A stretch of 64,000 nt of DNA, from positions 372,001 through 436,000 of the forward strand of contig NZ_BJKL01000003.1 of the NCBI RefSeq assembly GCF_006538345.1, read 5' to 3'. The translations under genes and the position numbers were made by a program. Shown here one piece after another: positions 19,046 to 26,926 of this stretch (position 1 is its first letter; each line of letters opens with the position of its first letter). The notes beneath the pieces were generated by a model that had not been told where the DNA came from, made no database searches, and saw only the letters and a list, made by a program, of their open reading frames with translations. This DNA comes from Alteromonas sp. KUL49 (GTDB lineage: Bacteria; Pseudomonadota; Gammaproteobacteria; Enterobacterales; Alteromonadaceae).

Positions 19046-19084
19046 GTACAACACTAAACCAAAGCGCATCAGTACTATTTAGGT
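19046..19084 (-). repeat. Truncated attC
   Basis: GTACAACACTAAACCAAAG matches the left end of the intact sites (AACACTAAACTAAG), and TTTAGGT resembles the right core GTTAGGT with the next gene's TAA in it. At 39 bases it looks like an attC with an internal deletion. Confidence 0.3.
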
Positions 19085-19249
19085 ACCATCTTTTAGATAC
19101 CAACAGAACACGAATACAAATGCTATCAGAGCAGGTATGGTGGATGCGCCACTACCCGAGTATCCGTTTAAATGCAGCAGTTTTTCAAATGGAGCGACTT
19201 TCTTTCTATCTTGTTCCAAATGGTAAAACTGAAACGCTGAATTTAACCA
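19079..19249 (-). CDS. Small open frame with C-terminal membrane helix
   Basis: Minus frame open for 56 codons between TAA at 19250-19252 and TAA at 19079-19081. It predicts a charged part (HLEQDRKKVAPFEKLLH) and a hydrophobic end (IPALIAFVFVFCWYLKDGT). No ATG; a TTG is the only plausible start, so it may be the 3' part of a broken gene. It fills the space between two attC-like sites and ends in an attC core, which supports a cassette gene. Confidence 0.35.
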   Translation of the reverse strand, partial: WLNSAFQFYHLEQDRKKVAPFEKLLHLNGYSGSGASTIPALIAFVFVFCWYLKDGT

Positions 19250-19319
19250 TTAGTATCTAGCGCATGGCATAGGCAATTTGCAGTGCCTCTGTAACGAGTC
19301 TATTTCTGAACGTCTATAA
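19241..19319 (-). repeat. Degenerate attC
   Basis: ATTTAAC (fits RYYYAAC) at 19241-19247 to TCTATAA at 19313-19319 with the downstream stop in the right core; internal GGCATAGGCA/TGCAGTGCC arms. 79 bases. Confidence 0.35.
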
Positions 19320-19880
19320 GATATCATCGCTTTTGATGCCCTGAAGTTGATAGGTCAATGTTTGTTCGAGCATATACCAATCTGAAAACATGTATTGTGT
19401 GCAACTCACCAATTTAGAGTCCACATTGCCGTGTTCAGTGCAGCCTAATTCATTGTTTGACGCAGAGTTGTAATAGAACCTGGAAATTTGTGACATCGCA
19501 GGCCTGCCATTTAATTCTGTTCTAAAGCCACCTTTGCCAGCGTGAATCAGCCATTTTTCATCAGTTTTATGTGCTGAAAAGCATGGTGCTTCTTTTGTTT
19601 CCGCATAAATTATAAACTTTTTCACTTCCGGATCAGAATCGATCTCTGACGTAGTCAAGGCTCTACCCTCTTTATTGAAGCTATTGTAATGATCGCCTTT
19701 ACACCAGGTTATAGCGTCAAAGTTTGTAGTGGCCGAGTACCGATAAAGAGACAAAAAGTCTTCTGAATGGTCGAACAATACTGCGTAATCTTGCAGCTTA
19801 CCAGGTGGCCACCATTTGTACGTAAATGGCGCGATAGTTAGAACTAAGATCAAAACAATAAACATACATTTATTTTTCAT
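19314..19880 (-). CDS. Exported or membrane-anchored protein of unknown function
   Basis: Start set at the ATG at 19878-19880 (MKNKCMFIVLILVL), giving 188 residues. The N-terminal hydrophobic stretch (about 5-22) acts as signal or anchor; the rest is soluble with several cysteines (WCKGDHY, APCFSAH, LGCTEHG, VSCTQYM) suggesting disulfides in the periplasm. No family recognised. Flanked by attC-like sites. Confidence 0.5.
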   Translation of the reverse strand: MKNKCMFIVLILVLTIAPFTYKWWPPGKLQDYAVLFDHSEDFLSLYRYSATTNFDAITWCKGDHYNSFNKEGRALTTSEIDSDPEVKKFIIYAETKEAPCFSAHKTDEKWLIHAGKGGFRTELNGRPAMSQISRFYYNSASNNELGCTEHGNVDSKLVSCTQYMFSDWYMLEQTLTYQLQGIKSDDIL

Positions 19881-19883
19881 CTT

Positions 19884-19975
19884 GAAACCAAGAAATGAGC
19901 TATTGAGCAAAAATACAATTGGAAACAGCTGAGCTGCGATTCATACCCAGCTGTAAAGTGACCAACTTGTTAAGG
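19884..19975 (-). repeat. attC, moderately degenerate
   Basis: Contains GAGCAAAAATACAATTGGAAACAG, like the GGGCAAAAATACATTGCGAAAATG of an intact site, and ends in GTTAAGG (19969-19975) carrying the TAA of the next gene's corrected frame. The left core is unclear. Confidence 0.45.
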
Positions 19976-20343
19976 TTTATCATTAACAACGTTTGGCAGT
20001 GGCGTTAGGTATTCGATGGTTTTATTGCAAGTAGAGTATTCTCCAGAAGTAAAAAACTGTAGGAGTATCAAACCTATTGCCACGAATGGTAAAACAAAAA
20101 CCAAGTGCCGATAAGCAAAAGCTCAATCGTAAATTTTAGGTTATCAACTAATGATAGTGGCTCTGGTTCGCACAAATCATTCTTAAGTTCTATTCTCAGC
20201 CAAGTTGAACCTTCGTGGATAATTTCAGAGGAACCTTCTTCAAGACATTCATTTAAAGTCCTTTGAAGTTCAAGCAATCCGTCTCTACTACCTACGATGG
20301 AATTTCCATCATAGTCGTCAAATTGTAAATACTGCTTTTCCAT
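19970..20343 (-). CDS. Small protein with two C-terminal TM helices, frameshifted
   Basis: The sequenced frame (20343 down to 20074) ends after 89 residues, just inside a membrane helix. Adding one base near the A-run at 20096-20100 continues through VLPFVAIGLILLQFF and ends in TAA at 19970-19972, exactly in an attC core, giving about 124 residues. This agreement with the cassette rule supports the corrected frame. The soluble N-terminal part (MEKQYLQFDDYDGNS) is not recognised. Confidence 0.5.
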
Positions 20344-20359
20344 GAAATTATCCTTTTAG

Positions 20360-20429
20360 GGCTAACGCAACCATACGCTCGCATCCCAATGTTATTAAAA
20401 GCAACTGAATAAGATGCCTAATGTTATAC
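20360..20429 (-). repeat. attC, short form
   Basis: GGCTAAC at 20360-20366 to GTTATAC at 20423-20429; 70 bases. The stop of the next gene (TAA at 20424-20426) lies in the right core. Confidence 0.45.
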
Positions 20430-21143
20430 ATCTCGGTGTCTATACACTTTATCAAGGTCTTGTGTACCTGAGCCATCGATTGCTTCAAAGCCTCTACGCT
20501 TAGCTAAGTGAAGACCTTCTGTGGTTGTTGGGCGCGTTAAAATAGGTATATCTTTCGCCTCTCGTAGTTGCTGCACCGTTGTCAGTAAAGAAGCAATAGA
20601 TTGGTGTCGTGCCTTTCTTCCATCTGAGGCGATTACGCCAACATACAAAGCAGTAGCACTTCTGAAATCTTTAGTAATATGCTCTACAGTAAAGCCTCTA
20701 CCATCAAGTTGGTTGTTCATGACCATTTCAAAGCCGTTTTTGTTCAATGGAAGAACTGAATAGAAGCCTATAATTTTGGTCAAAGAAATAGCTCCTTTCT
20801 TCTTGATTTCCTCTAAAATCCAAAACACTTTTTCATTGTGATGAAACCACGCTTTCATTTGATTGTAGCTAGAGAAATTGTCACCAAATATTCCACCACA
20901 GTATAAGTATGCTCCCTTTAAATCATTTCTCTTTACTCTTCGAACCTCCAAATCAGGCTCATCGAATCTAGGAATAAACGGAAAAACTGTTAACATAATA
21001 CCAACCCCTCCAATGGAAACACCGACTATACTCACAACTACAATAAAAGAACTCTGAATTGCTAGGGCAGTAGGAACACCAGCCATAAAACCGCCAATCC
21101 CAATCAAACTACTTCCAAATTGAACATAACTTTTTTTATCCAT
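20424..21143 (-). CDS. Membrane-anchored acetyltransferase-like protein
   Basis: 239 residues: two N-terminal membrane helices (about 8-28 and 31-53), then a cytoplasmic domain. It ends with LREAKDIPILTRPTTTEGLHLAKRRGFE, a GNAT-like strand-helix segment, and contains LYVGVIASDGRKARHQSIASLL, resembling the acetyl-CoA loop. A GNAT domain on a membrane anchor is unusual. The assignment rests on pattern only. Confidence 0.45.
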   Translation of the reverse strand: MDKKSYVQFGSSLIGIGGFMAGVPTALAIQSSFIVVVSIVGVSIGGVGIMLTVFPFIPRFDEPDLEVRRVKRNDLKGAYLYCGGIFGDNFSSYNQMKAWFHHNEKVFWILEEIKKKGAISLTKIIGFYSVLPLNKNGFEMVMNNQLDGRGFTVEHITKDFRSATALYVGVIASDGRKARHQSIASLLTTVQQLREAKDIPILTRPTTTEGLHLAKRRGFEAIDGSGTQDLDKVYRHRDV

Positions 21144-21418
21144 TCAATTTAACCCTGTATAAAATTTGAGAACTGAAAAGTCGTATTATGTTTTCCCTAC
21201 AGCTGTATGAGATAACACCTAAATTTAGGCATTACGCCCTAATGTTAATATTTTCTAATATACATAACTGTAAGTGATTACCAAATACAAAAACGTCAAC
21301 ACAAATAAAAGACCACCGACGTTTTTTTAATTAGAATTCATTGGTAGTCCACCTACGCACAACAAAGAGCTAACGGAGAATCAAGACACGCGAGGCAAAT
21401 TTCGACATAAATGCTTTG
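21144..21418. other. 275-base cassette-like stretch without a secure gene
   Basis: Holds one possible tiny minus frame (21341 down to 21255) predicting a single membrane helix (GGLLFVLTFLYLVITYSY) but with an in-frame TAA five codons in, plus ATAACACCTAAATTTAGG at 21212-21231, which looks like half of an attC arm. It ends in the short attC at 21368. Possibly a dead cassette. Confidence 0.3.
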
Positions 21419-21424
21419 TTATTT
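21368..21424 (-). repeat. attC, short form
   Basis: AGCTAAC at 21368-21374 to GTTATTT at 21418-21424, 57 bases, with the next gene's TAA in the right core and the GCGAGG...CGACATAAATGCTTTGTTA pattern shared with other sites. Confidence 0.45.
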
Positions 21425-21751
21425 GAAATAGCTGATAAATGGGCCATATGTTTTGGAGCTTCCATCTAGACCATTGCGTACTGATATGAATAGATTAGGA
21501 GCATCCCGCTCAGATTCCAGAGTAAATGACAATCCATCTAAAACTAAAGCATTTCTTAAACTACAAACAACCGATAGTTGATGTTCCGCACTGTACGAAT
21601 CTCTATCAACCAAGTTGTCGCTATTTAAATTTCCACGTGCAAAATGTGTAGATATAAACTCACTTTCCAAACTACTACAGTTTCCAAATTGGATCGTATG
21701 AAGATCACCTGGACCGAAGAAAGCTAACAATATAAGAAGTGTCATTTTCAA
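21419..21751 (-). CDS. Small secreted protein of unknown function
   Basis: 110 residues with a short signal-like start (MKMTLLILLAFFGPG); two cysteines (FGNCSSLE, VVCSLRN). No family recognised. Cassette gene: bounded by attC cores at both ends. Confidence 0.5.
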   Translation of the reverse strand: MKMTLLILLAFFGPGDLHTIQFGNCSSLESEFISTHFARGNLNSDNLVDRDSYSAEHQLSVVCSLRNALVLDGLSFTLESERDAPNLFISVRNGLDGSSKTYGPFISYFK

Positions 21752-21759
21752 TCCTTTTC

Positions 21760-21842
21760 ATATAACACTAGGCTGAGCAGAAGCACTCTTTGTCGCACCA
21801 ATTGCGCCCCTGCAGTTCTATCTTATTTTTTATATGTTAGAA
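21760..21842 (-). repeat. attC
   Basis: ATATAAC at 21760-21766 to GTTAGAA at 21836-21842, 83 bases; begins with ATAACACTAGGCTGAG, close to the intact sites. The stop of the next gene is TAA in the right core. Confidence 0.55.
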
Positions 21843-22589
21843 ACTGCTGATCATTTTTACTGACCAGTCCCCCCACGTTTGCCATCTGAAAATCGTATGC
21901 ATAGCAAGTGCTAATACGACGAACAAAGAAAATGACAATACCGTACTGGCATACAAACGGTTATGTACTTTCCAGTCAAAAAGCATAAGAGAGAGGTAAA
22001 CTACACACATAAAAACAAACATGGAGTAGCCAGGTATTGAAAGTAAGTGTGTGACGCGATTTAAGCCCTCTGGCATCATTTGAATAGCTGCCGCGATCAT
22101 GAACCGTTTATGGTGAGCTGGATTTTTAATACTCAGAATACCCAGTGCGTAAAGCACTAAGAAAATTAGCCACTGTAAAAAAACACCGCCTAGAAAACCA
22201 CCTGCTCGTAATCTGGCTTGTGCATCTTCTGGGTTGAAAACACCGAAGCCTACCAAGCGATGATAAAACTCGTAAGCCATTATCGACCCAGTTAACAAAA
22301 TTCCGAGCACTAGGAAAACGCTCAACTTTCCAAAGGTTTTGTGGGTTAAATAGCGACCTTTGCCCGCTAATTTTATTTGACCAAGAAGCAACAAGTACCA
22401 TGCTGAACTAAAAACACCATGCAAACCAGTCCAGAAAGTAACTCGCTCTATATTACTGGGGTTAAAAAACCAACTTAACCCAAAACCTCCAAACACTATG
22501 AAAGTAATAAAAAGCGCGAATACGCCAAAAAACCGATTGTCTGCTGACCCACTTACAGATGAACTATTCACGACTACCGATGATTCCAT
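21837..22589 (-). CDS. Seven-TM membrane protein of unknown function
   Basis: 250 residues with about seven hydrophobic helices; begins MESSVVVNSSS, then FFGVFALFITFIVFGGFGLSWFF. A PEGLNRVTHLL loop lies near residue 170. Large for a cassette gene. I do not recognise a family with confidence. Confidence 0.55.
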   Translation of the reverse strand: MESSVVVNSSSVSGSADNRFFGVFALFITFIVFGGFGLSWFFNPSNIERVTFWTGLHGVFSSAWYLLLLGQIKLAGKGRYLTHKTFGKLSVFLVLGILLTGSIMAYEFYHRLVGFGVFNPEDAQARLRAGGFLGGVFLQWLIFLVLYALGILSIKNPAHHKRFMIAAAIQMMPEGLNRVTHLLSIPGYSMFVFMCVVYLSLMLFDWKVHNRLYASTVLSFSLFVVLALAMHTIFRWQTWGDWSVKMISSF

Positions 22590-22590
22590 G

Positions 22591-22633
22591 TTCTAAATTT
22601 CCTTACTGAGACTCATTGCACACCCTGTTATGT
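22591..22633 (-). repeat. Possible truncated attC
   Basis: TTCTAAA to GTTATGT (22627-22633), only 43 bases; the next gene's TAA lies in the right core. Reads as a site with its inner arms deleted. Confidence 0.25.
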
Positions 22634-23005
22634 GTTTTCACTAAGCTTTTCTACAAGCTTGTGTTCAAGACTCTCTCCACTACTCCCCAAATAAACTGGG
22701 ATATTCAAGTGTTCTACTATTGATGTCTCAAACAATCTTTGCCATGTGGATGATAACTCCAATGCGATCGCTAAACAGCGGTTAGTTTCAAAACACTGGT
22801 ATGAACGAACAATTTCGTCGACTGCCTCTGGCGTCAAACCGGCAGTATTGAATGGATGCTCAAATAGGACCCAAGAATTTTTAGGCGCTTTAGCTAAGAT
22901 ATCCTTGTGTAACTCTTCTATTCCCTCAGAATTAAAACCTCCAACTGGGAATGTGTGAACGATGTTGCCCGACACTTTTATTTTATAATCACCATGAGGT
23001 TTCAT
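22628..23005 (-). CDS. Protein of unknown function
   Basis: 125 residues, soluble, no signal. N-terminus MKPHGDYKIKVSGNIVHTF; mixed alpha/beta pattern that resembles a short STAS-like or SpoIIAA-like domain (KVSGNIVHTFPVGGFNSEGIEE). No named family assigned. Confidence 0.45.
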   Translation of the reverse strand: MKPHGDYKIKVSGNIVHTFPVGGFNSEGIEELHKDILAKAPKNSWVLFEHPFNTAGLTPEAVDEIVRSYQCFETNRCLAIALELSSTWQRLFETSIVEHLNIPVYLGSSGESLEHKLVEKLSENT

Positions 23006-23031
23006 AGTTACTCCACAATTGAAAGTTTGTA

Positions 23032-23577
23032 TTAGTTCGCACCTGATTTAAGCCAATTGATGATGATATTTTCTAACACCTGAACGGAATATACGCTATC
23101 AATAATCAAATCGCTGGTGCCACGTGCCTGCAAATTCGTCTTGATATATGCGTCCCTTAAAAACTCATTGCATTTAAGCAAGTACTGATTAATGTTGCGA
23201 GTTGAGTCGCCTTCTGACTGTGCAATACTTCTGGAAATAACGCGAGCAAGGCATATTTCCAATGGCATATCCAATAATACGACTTTGTCGATGAGCTCGG
23301 AAATGGGCGCTCTACATTTTCCAAATGGCTCTTCGACAACAACGTATTCAGATTTTGCGCTAGATCTGAGTTCTAGTAACGCTTCATGCATTCTCGGTGT
23401 TTTAATATCGGTGGCATTAGCACCGTTTAGCACCCACTGTTTCATGTCTTTTGGATATGAACACTCATCAACAAAGTCGTCGAAGAACATGACGGGACAT
23501 GACAACGAACTAGATAGTTCTTTAACGAGTGATGTTTTACCACTTCCAGAGATACCGCTAATAGCTACAACTTTCAT
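23032..23577 (-). CDS. P-loop kinase-like NTPase
   Basis: 181 residues with Walker A GISGSGKTS at residues 7-15, a Walker B-like YVVVEEPFG near 77 and a lid-like region rich in arginine (CLARVISRSIA) near 110. The size and layout match small-molecule or nucleoside kinases (uridine-kinase/AAA_18 type). Substrate unknown. It follows the previous gene by 26 bases with no attC between them, so the two may share a cassette. Confidence 0.65.
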   Translation of the reverse strand: MKVVAISGISGSGKTSLVKELSSSLSCPVMFFDDFVDECSYPKDMKQWVLNGANATDIKTPRMHEALLELRSSAKSEYVVVEEPFGKCRAPISELIDKVVLLDMPLEICLARVISRSIAQSEGDSTRNINQYLLKCNEFLRDAYIKTNLQARGTSDLIIDSVYSVQVLENIIINWLKSGAN

Positions 23578-23582
23578 CTATA

Positions 23583-23642
23583 GTTAAATACTTTTTAGAA
23601 GTGGTTTAGCAGACACATTTTATTATGCGTTTATCGCTAGTT
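23583..23642 (-). repeat. Possible degenerate attC
   Basis: AGTTAAATACTTTTTAGAAGTGG followed by GCGTTTATCGCTAG, an alignment to the AACACTAAACTAAGGGG...GCGTTTTGTTAGG ends of intact sites. Weak cores. Confidence 0.25.
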
Positions 23643-24179
23643 AATAAAACCTTGCCCGTAATAGTGAATATTGTTTTCTGGGCCTTCAGTTAGGAAGCGA
23701 TATACTTTATTCACAGGGAGAGTCATGGCTTTACCATCCTCACCAGAAACCAAAATCGTTCGAGTTGTAAAACTTAGGGGCATGACTTCTTTAATCTCAG
23801 GATTTCGTTCAACATAAGAATCATAAGCTTCCCAAAGATAATCACCTTTCGCTGTTCGAGTGATAACTTCACCAACATAAGCTCCGCACCATAGCACCGT
23901 ATTTTCTAGCTCCTTTTGAGGAAAAGAACTAATCTTTTGATGAACAGAAAGTAAATACGAATCTAATAGCTTTAGGCTGTCAAGGCTATAATCCAAACCG
24001 CTTCTATTCAATTGGTCTGCCCCCGCTATATCAGATTCGTCCTTTATTTCCCCAGCACATAGCTTCGCGAAAGTAGAAAAAATTCCCGAAAGATTAGGAT
24101 CTACCTTAACCACATCTTCTTCTTTTGAGTGAACTTTGTTGACGGTAAGTAATAGAACTAGCGCTAAAAATAACTTCAA
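23637..24179 (-). CDS. Secreted protein of unknown function
   Basis: 180 residues with a signal peptide (about 1-18, VNKVHS). The central TVLWCGAYVGEVITR and C-terminal KAMTLPVNKVYRFLTEG recall DUF3806-type periplasmic proteins, but the match is by eye. Cassette gene between attC-like sites. Confidence 0.5.
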   Translation of the reverse strand: MKLFLALVLLLTVNKVHSKEEDVVKVDPNLSGIFSTFAKLCAGEIKDESDIAGADQLNRSGLDYSLDSLKLLDSYLLSVHQKISSFPQKELENTVLWCGAYVGEVITRTAKGDYLWEAYDSYVERNPEIKEVMPLSFTTRTILVSGEDGKAMTLPVNKVYRFLTEGPENNIHYYGQGFIN

Positions 24180-24195
24180 TATGTTTCTCCTTTAT

Positions 24196-24261
24196 TCATA
24201 ACACTACACTAAAAGACCCTCGTAGCGAGTTGTGACAAAAACCAAGTTTTCTGTTTTATGT
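24196..24261 (-). repeat. attC, short form
   Basis: TCATAACACTACACTAAAAG at the left (24196 onward) and CTGTTTTATGT at the right; inner palindrome CTCGTAGCGAG. About 66 bases. Confidence 0.4.
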
Positions 24262-24262
24262 C

Positions 24263-24661
24263 TCACTCATCACCATTAAAAGCCTCTAGTTCCTCTTTTG
24301 ACCTTATCCAAGATTTTACTCGGCCAACAGAAATTCCGATATCGTCTTCAAAACATATTTCTGTTCCATCTGGATCTATCTCTTGATCGATCATACGTGT
24401 AAGGCTAGCTAAGCCTTCAAAAACCCATTTGCCTTTTCGACCCTTTTCATCTGACCAATCACTATTTTCATCCTTACCTAGCTTTCCATATTCAATGGCC
24501 TTTGTGTAGGCGTGGTTCCTATCTTCTGCTTGAAGAATGATGGTATTCGTAAAGGCTCGGCATCGACGTTTTGGATTAGACAGGTCTTCGTGGTCGAATT
24601 GAAAACGTTCGACTAGAGCGGCAACCCACCACGTCGAGTTTACTTTTCCTTGTTTAGACAT
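24263..24661 (-). CDS. DUF4288-like protein
   Basis: 132 residues. The pattern is that of DUF4288: WWVAALVERF at residues 11-20, RAFTNTIILQAEDRNHAYTKAIEYG, then KWVFEGLASLTRMIDQEIDPDGTEI. Role unknown; several members come from cassettes or defence-adjacent loci. No signal, so cytoplasmic. Confidence 0.65.
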   Translation of the reverse strand: MSKQGKVNSTWWVAALVERFQFDHEDLSNPKRRCRAFTNTIILQAEDRNHAYTKAIEYGKLGKDENSDWSDEKGRKGKWVFEGLASLTRMIDQEIDPDGTEICFEDDIGISVGRVKSWIRSKEELEAFNGDE

Positions 24662-24675
24662 ATCCTTTTTTCCTA

Positions 24676-24755
24676 TCGCTCATTACTAGAATGAAGCGCT
24701 CTCTTTCGTTTTTGTCATAGTAAAAGAAGCGAGTGGCTTGATTGTTTTGCTAGAT
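24676..24755 (-). repeat. attC, degenerate
   Basis: Contains ATTACTAGAATGAAGCGCTC...GATTGTTTTGCTAGAT, aligned to the ends of intact sites with GCTAGAT for GTTAGGT. The corrected stop of the next gene (TAG at 24750-24752) falls in the right core. Confidence 0.4.
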
Positions 24756-25215
24756 ACCACAGCTATTCATTGCTTTGGGCCAGATAATTGATTGACCATC
24801 ACTCTTGTATTCAGGAAAAAACTAACACGTTGCTCACGATGTTATCTACTACCCAGAATGAAACGCTCAAATGAGTAAGCTCATAACTTTGACCAGTTTC
24901 TTCAAAGTCATCCTCTAGAGTGAGTTGAGGAAAGTCCGCTCGGAGTTCGCTAATCGCTCTACCTACTATGAATTTATGTTCAAGTTTTATTGTTCTAGAA
25001 GATGACGTGAAAGTGGTTAGCAAAAAATCGTAATCGGAAGAGAAACTCAATTCTAATCCATCCTTGTATGACCATATTATGTCCCTATCCTCAGGGTTAC
25101 TTGGTATAGGAATGAAGTAATCGATATTAAGAGGCTGGCCAGCAATAGACCTAACCTTGGTCATATCCATTCCGAACAATAAGCCATTTATTCCTACGTG
25201 AGGTTGAATATTCAC
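24750..25215 (-). CDS. Protein of unknown function, frameshifted at the C-terminus
   Basis: The sequenced frame ends at 24811 after 134 residues. Removing one base from the six-A run at 24816-24821 continues through VFPEYKSDGQSIIWPKAM to a TAG at 24750-24752, inside an attC core. That location and the polar, protein-like extension support the corrected reading (about 154 residues). N-terminus MNIQPHVGINGLLFGMDMTKV; no family recognised. Confidence 0.5.
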
Positions 25216-25222
25216 TTGGCAC

Positions 25223-25247
25223 TGGTCTTATCCACTTAAAGTGGACA
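25223..25247. mobile_element. Solo insertion-sequence terminus
   Basis: TGGTCTTATCCACTTAAAGTGGACA, an inverted-repeat end with its own inner palindrome, closely resembling the terminus at 29547 that is attached to an IS3-family transposase remnant. No transposase is left here. It lies between a gene start and the right half of an attC. Confidence 0.5.
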
Positions 25248-25318
25248 TCCTTATTGAGCTTAAAGCACTGAAACAAATGTCCGAGCTGCTTGGTAGCGCT
25301 AAAATTAGCTTGTTAACT
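25248..25318 (-). repeat. Half attC (right part only)
   Basis: From the IS terminus to GTTAACT at 25312-25318, with the next gene's TAA in the core. No left half is recognisable, as if it had been replaced by the IS end. Confidence 0.4.
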
Positions 25319-25780
25319 TTCATCACTCAACACTATTTTTAAAATGCAGTCGGCGTTCGAATATAAAACAACATGCTTTCCAGCAGTTAAAGCCCCACCA
25401 TTGGAAATTGTTTTTCTGTAACACGGGGTAATCACAAAATAATCAATCTCAAACTCCTTGTTTCCAACTCTAATTAGATCTCCAGGTGCATGCCCACTTT
25501 GAGGTTGAATACGCAGAACTTCAACAATACCAGTCGAAACGTCATAATCATTAGTCGTCAAATTTAAGTAAACTGAAAACTGATTTATAAATGTGTTTAC
25601 AAGCGACAGAGTTCCAACTACCGTTGCAATGCTTCCCCAAAAAAGGTTGAACATTCTCTTGGCTTGTTTTTTGTTTTTGACTGCTCGATACAAAACCGCT
25701 GGCCCGAGGATACAAAAGGCAACAGGAACATACATGTTTTCAATTGCAGGAAACATCGATACTTGAAAAATGGATTCCAT
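25313..25780 (-). CDS. Two-TM membrane protein of unknown function
   Basis: 155 residues with helices at about 17-33 and 46-66, then a soluble domain with two cysteines (ITPCYRK, NADCILK). ATG start (MESIFQVSMF). No family recognised. Cassette gene. Confidence 0.5.
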   Translation of the reverse strand: MESIFQVSMFPAIENMYVPVAFCILGPAVLYRAVKNKKQAKRMFNLFWGSIATVVGTLSLVNTFINQFSVYLNLTTNDYDVSTGIVEVLRIQPQSGHAPGDLIRVGNKEFEIDYFVITPCYRKTISNGGALTAGKHVVLYSNADCILKIVLSDES

Positions 25781-25801
25781 AAAATCAAACTTAAATGAGA
25801 G

Positions 25802-25910
25802 CTTTAACTAAGCTAAGAGTCATAAAAGCGCGACGATAATAGCGCTGCCGCCGCGCTGATACGACCAAGCGGTTGTCGCAGTCAACTGCGACCTGAGCGT
25901 TTTGTTAGGC
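25802..25910 (-). repeat. attC
   Basis: CTTTAAC at 25802-25808 to GTTAGGC at 25904-25910, 109 bases; inner arms with GCGCGACGATAATAGCGCTGCCGC-type palindrome and the shared CTGAGCGTTTTGTTAGGC end. First well-preserved site from the left. Confidence 0.75.
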
Positions 25911-26366
25911 GTCAACATTTGCGCCTTCTGCTTTCAGTTGTTCCAATAGCTTATCGAGGTTCTTTGTATGAGTTGATATATAAACCTTACCATAAACACC
26001 ACCATCCGCGACTAACGCCTCAATTCCATTATTACTAAACGGATAAATTTGAGAAATATGTTTGACAGGTATTTGTCTTTTAAAACACCAATAATTCCTG
26101 CCTACCAAATAGCCACCCTCTACTCTAACCGCGCTAGCACGTATGTATAAGGCTATCAAAAATGATATCGCCGCTGAGAAACCAATAAACCCACCAAAAA
26201 ACAAAGGCAACTCTAAGATGCTGATATGTTCAAACGTCACCTCTAGGCTAAAATCACTTTTGAAGAATCTGACAACAAAAACGAAAATCAACGGGATGCA
26301 TATAGCCAAACTCATAAATTTAGTCAGTGTTAGCCATAATTCTTTCCATAAAACTTCGTATTTCAA
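25905..26366 (-). CDS. Two-TM protein with PH-like C-terminal part
   Basis: 153 residues; helices at about 15-33 and 53-72, then a beta-rich part (GGYLVGRNYWCFKRQIPVKHISQIYPF) in the style of bacterial PH-domain membrane proteins. Ends in the attC core. Function unknown. Confidence 0.5.
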   Translation of the reverse strand: MKYEVLWKELWLTLTKFMSLAICIPLIFVFVVRFFKSDFSLEVTFEHISILELPLFFGGFIGFSAAISFLIALYIRASAVRVEGGYLVGRNYWCFKRQIPVKHISQIYPFSNNGIEALVADGGVYGKVYISTHTKNLDKLLEQLKAEGANVDA

Positions 26367-26388
26367 ATTATCCTCCTTGATATCTTGT

Positions 26389-26487
26389 ATTCAAATAATA
26401 GGCAGTATCACCTGAGCTAAAACACGAGCGAAACAACAGAGCCCTCTTATTTCTATCCCAGTAAACTGGTTGAGTGCCTCGTTATGT
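26389..26487 (-). repeat. attC, left core degenerate
   Basis: Right core GTTATGT at 26481-26487 carries the next gene's TAA. The body ACCTGAGCTAAAACACGAGCG...CCCAGTAAACTGG...GAGTGCCTC fits the family; the left core is not clear. Confidence 0.5.
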
Positions 26488-26862
26488 GTTCCTATACCGC
26501 CAATCCATTGATAGAAGTTCTTTTTCACCTTCAAGCTGACCAATTTTCACATATACATTGATTCCTTGATCATGCGTTCTATTATCAGTTACGAGCGCAA
26601 GAAAAGGCTCTTGCCAAAATTTCTCTTGATTCAGACAGACATACATCTCGCCCACAAAACGTACTTGGTTGTGTTTTGTTAACGAAGGAATCATACCTGA
26701 AACACCGTCATACCAAATACCCTCTTGAAGTTGGTCTGTGAGGATTTCGGCAGCAATGTATTCAAAGGACGAGGATACCATTCCTTTATATAAGTCTAAT
26801 TTTTCCCCTCTGAGCAAGCGTTCAATATTACTTACGAATCTATTAATAGCTTCAGATTTCAC
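26482..26862 (-). CDS. Cytoplasmic protein of unknown function
   Basis: 126 residues, no signal or membrane segment. N-terminus MKSEAINRFVSNIERLLRGEK; C-terminus LLSMDWRYRNT. Typical of small single-domain cassette proteins. Family not recognised. Confidence 0.5.
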   Translation of the reverse strand: MKSEAINRFVSNIERLLRGEKLDLYKGMVSSSFEYIAAEILTDQLQEGIWYDGVSGMIPSLTKHNQVRFVGEMYVCLNQEKFWQEPFLALVTDNRTHDQGINVYVKIGQLEGEKELLSMDWRYRNT

Positions 26863-26867
26863 GAAAC

Positions 26868-26926
26868 ACCTAACACCCTACTTAGCCTTGCCGTTTTTTA
26901 GTGTCGGCTGTACTTGATTGTTATGT
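26868..26926 (-). repeat. attC, 59-base form
   Basis: ACCTAAC at 26868-26874 (perfect RYYYAAC) to GTTATGT at 26920-26926; 59 bases, the classical short length. Confidence 0.6.
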
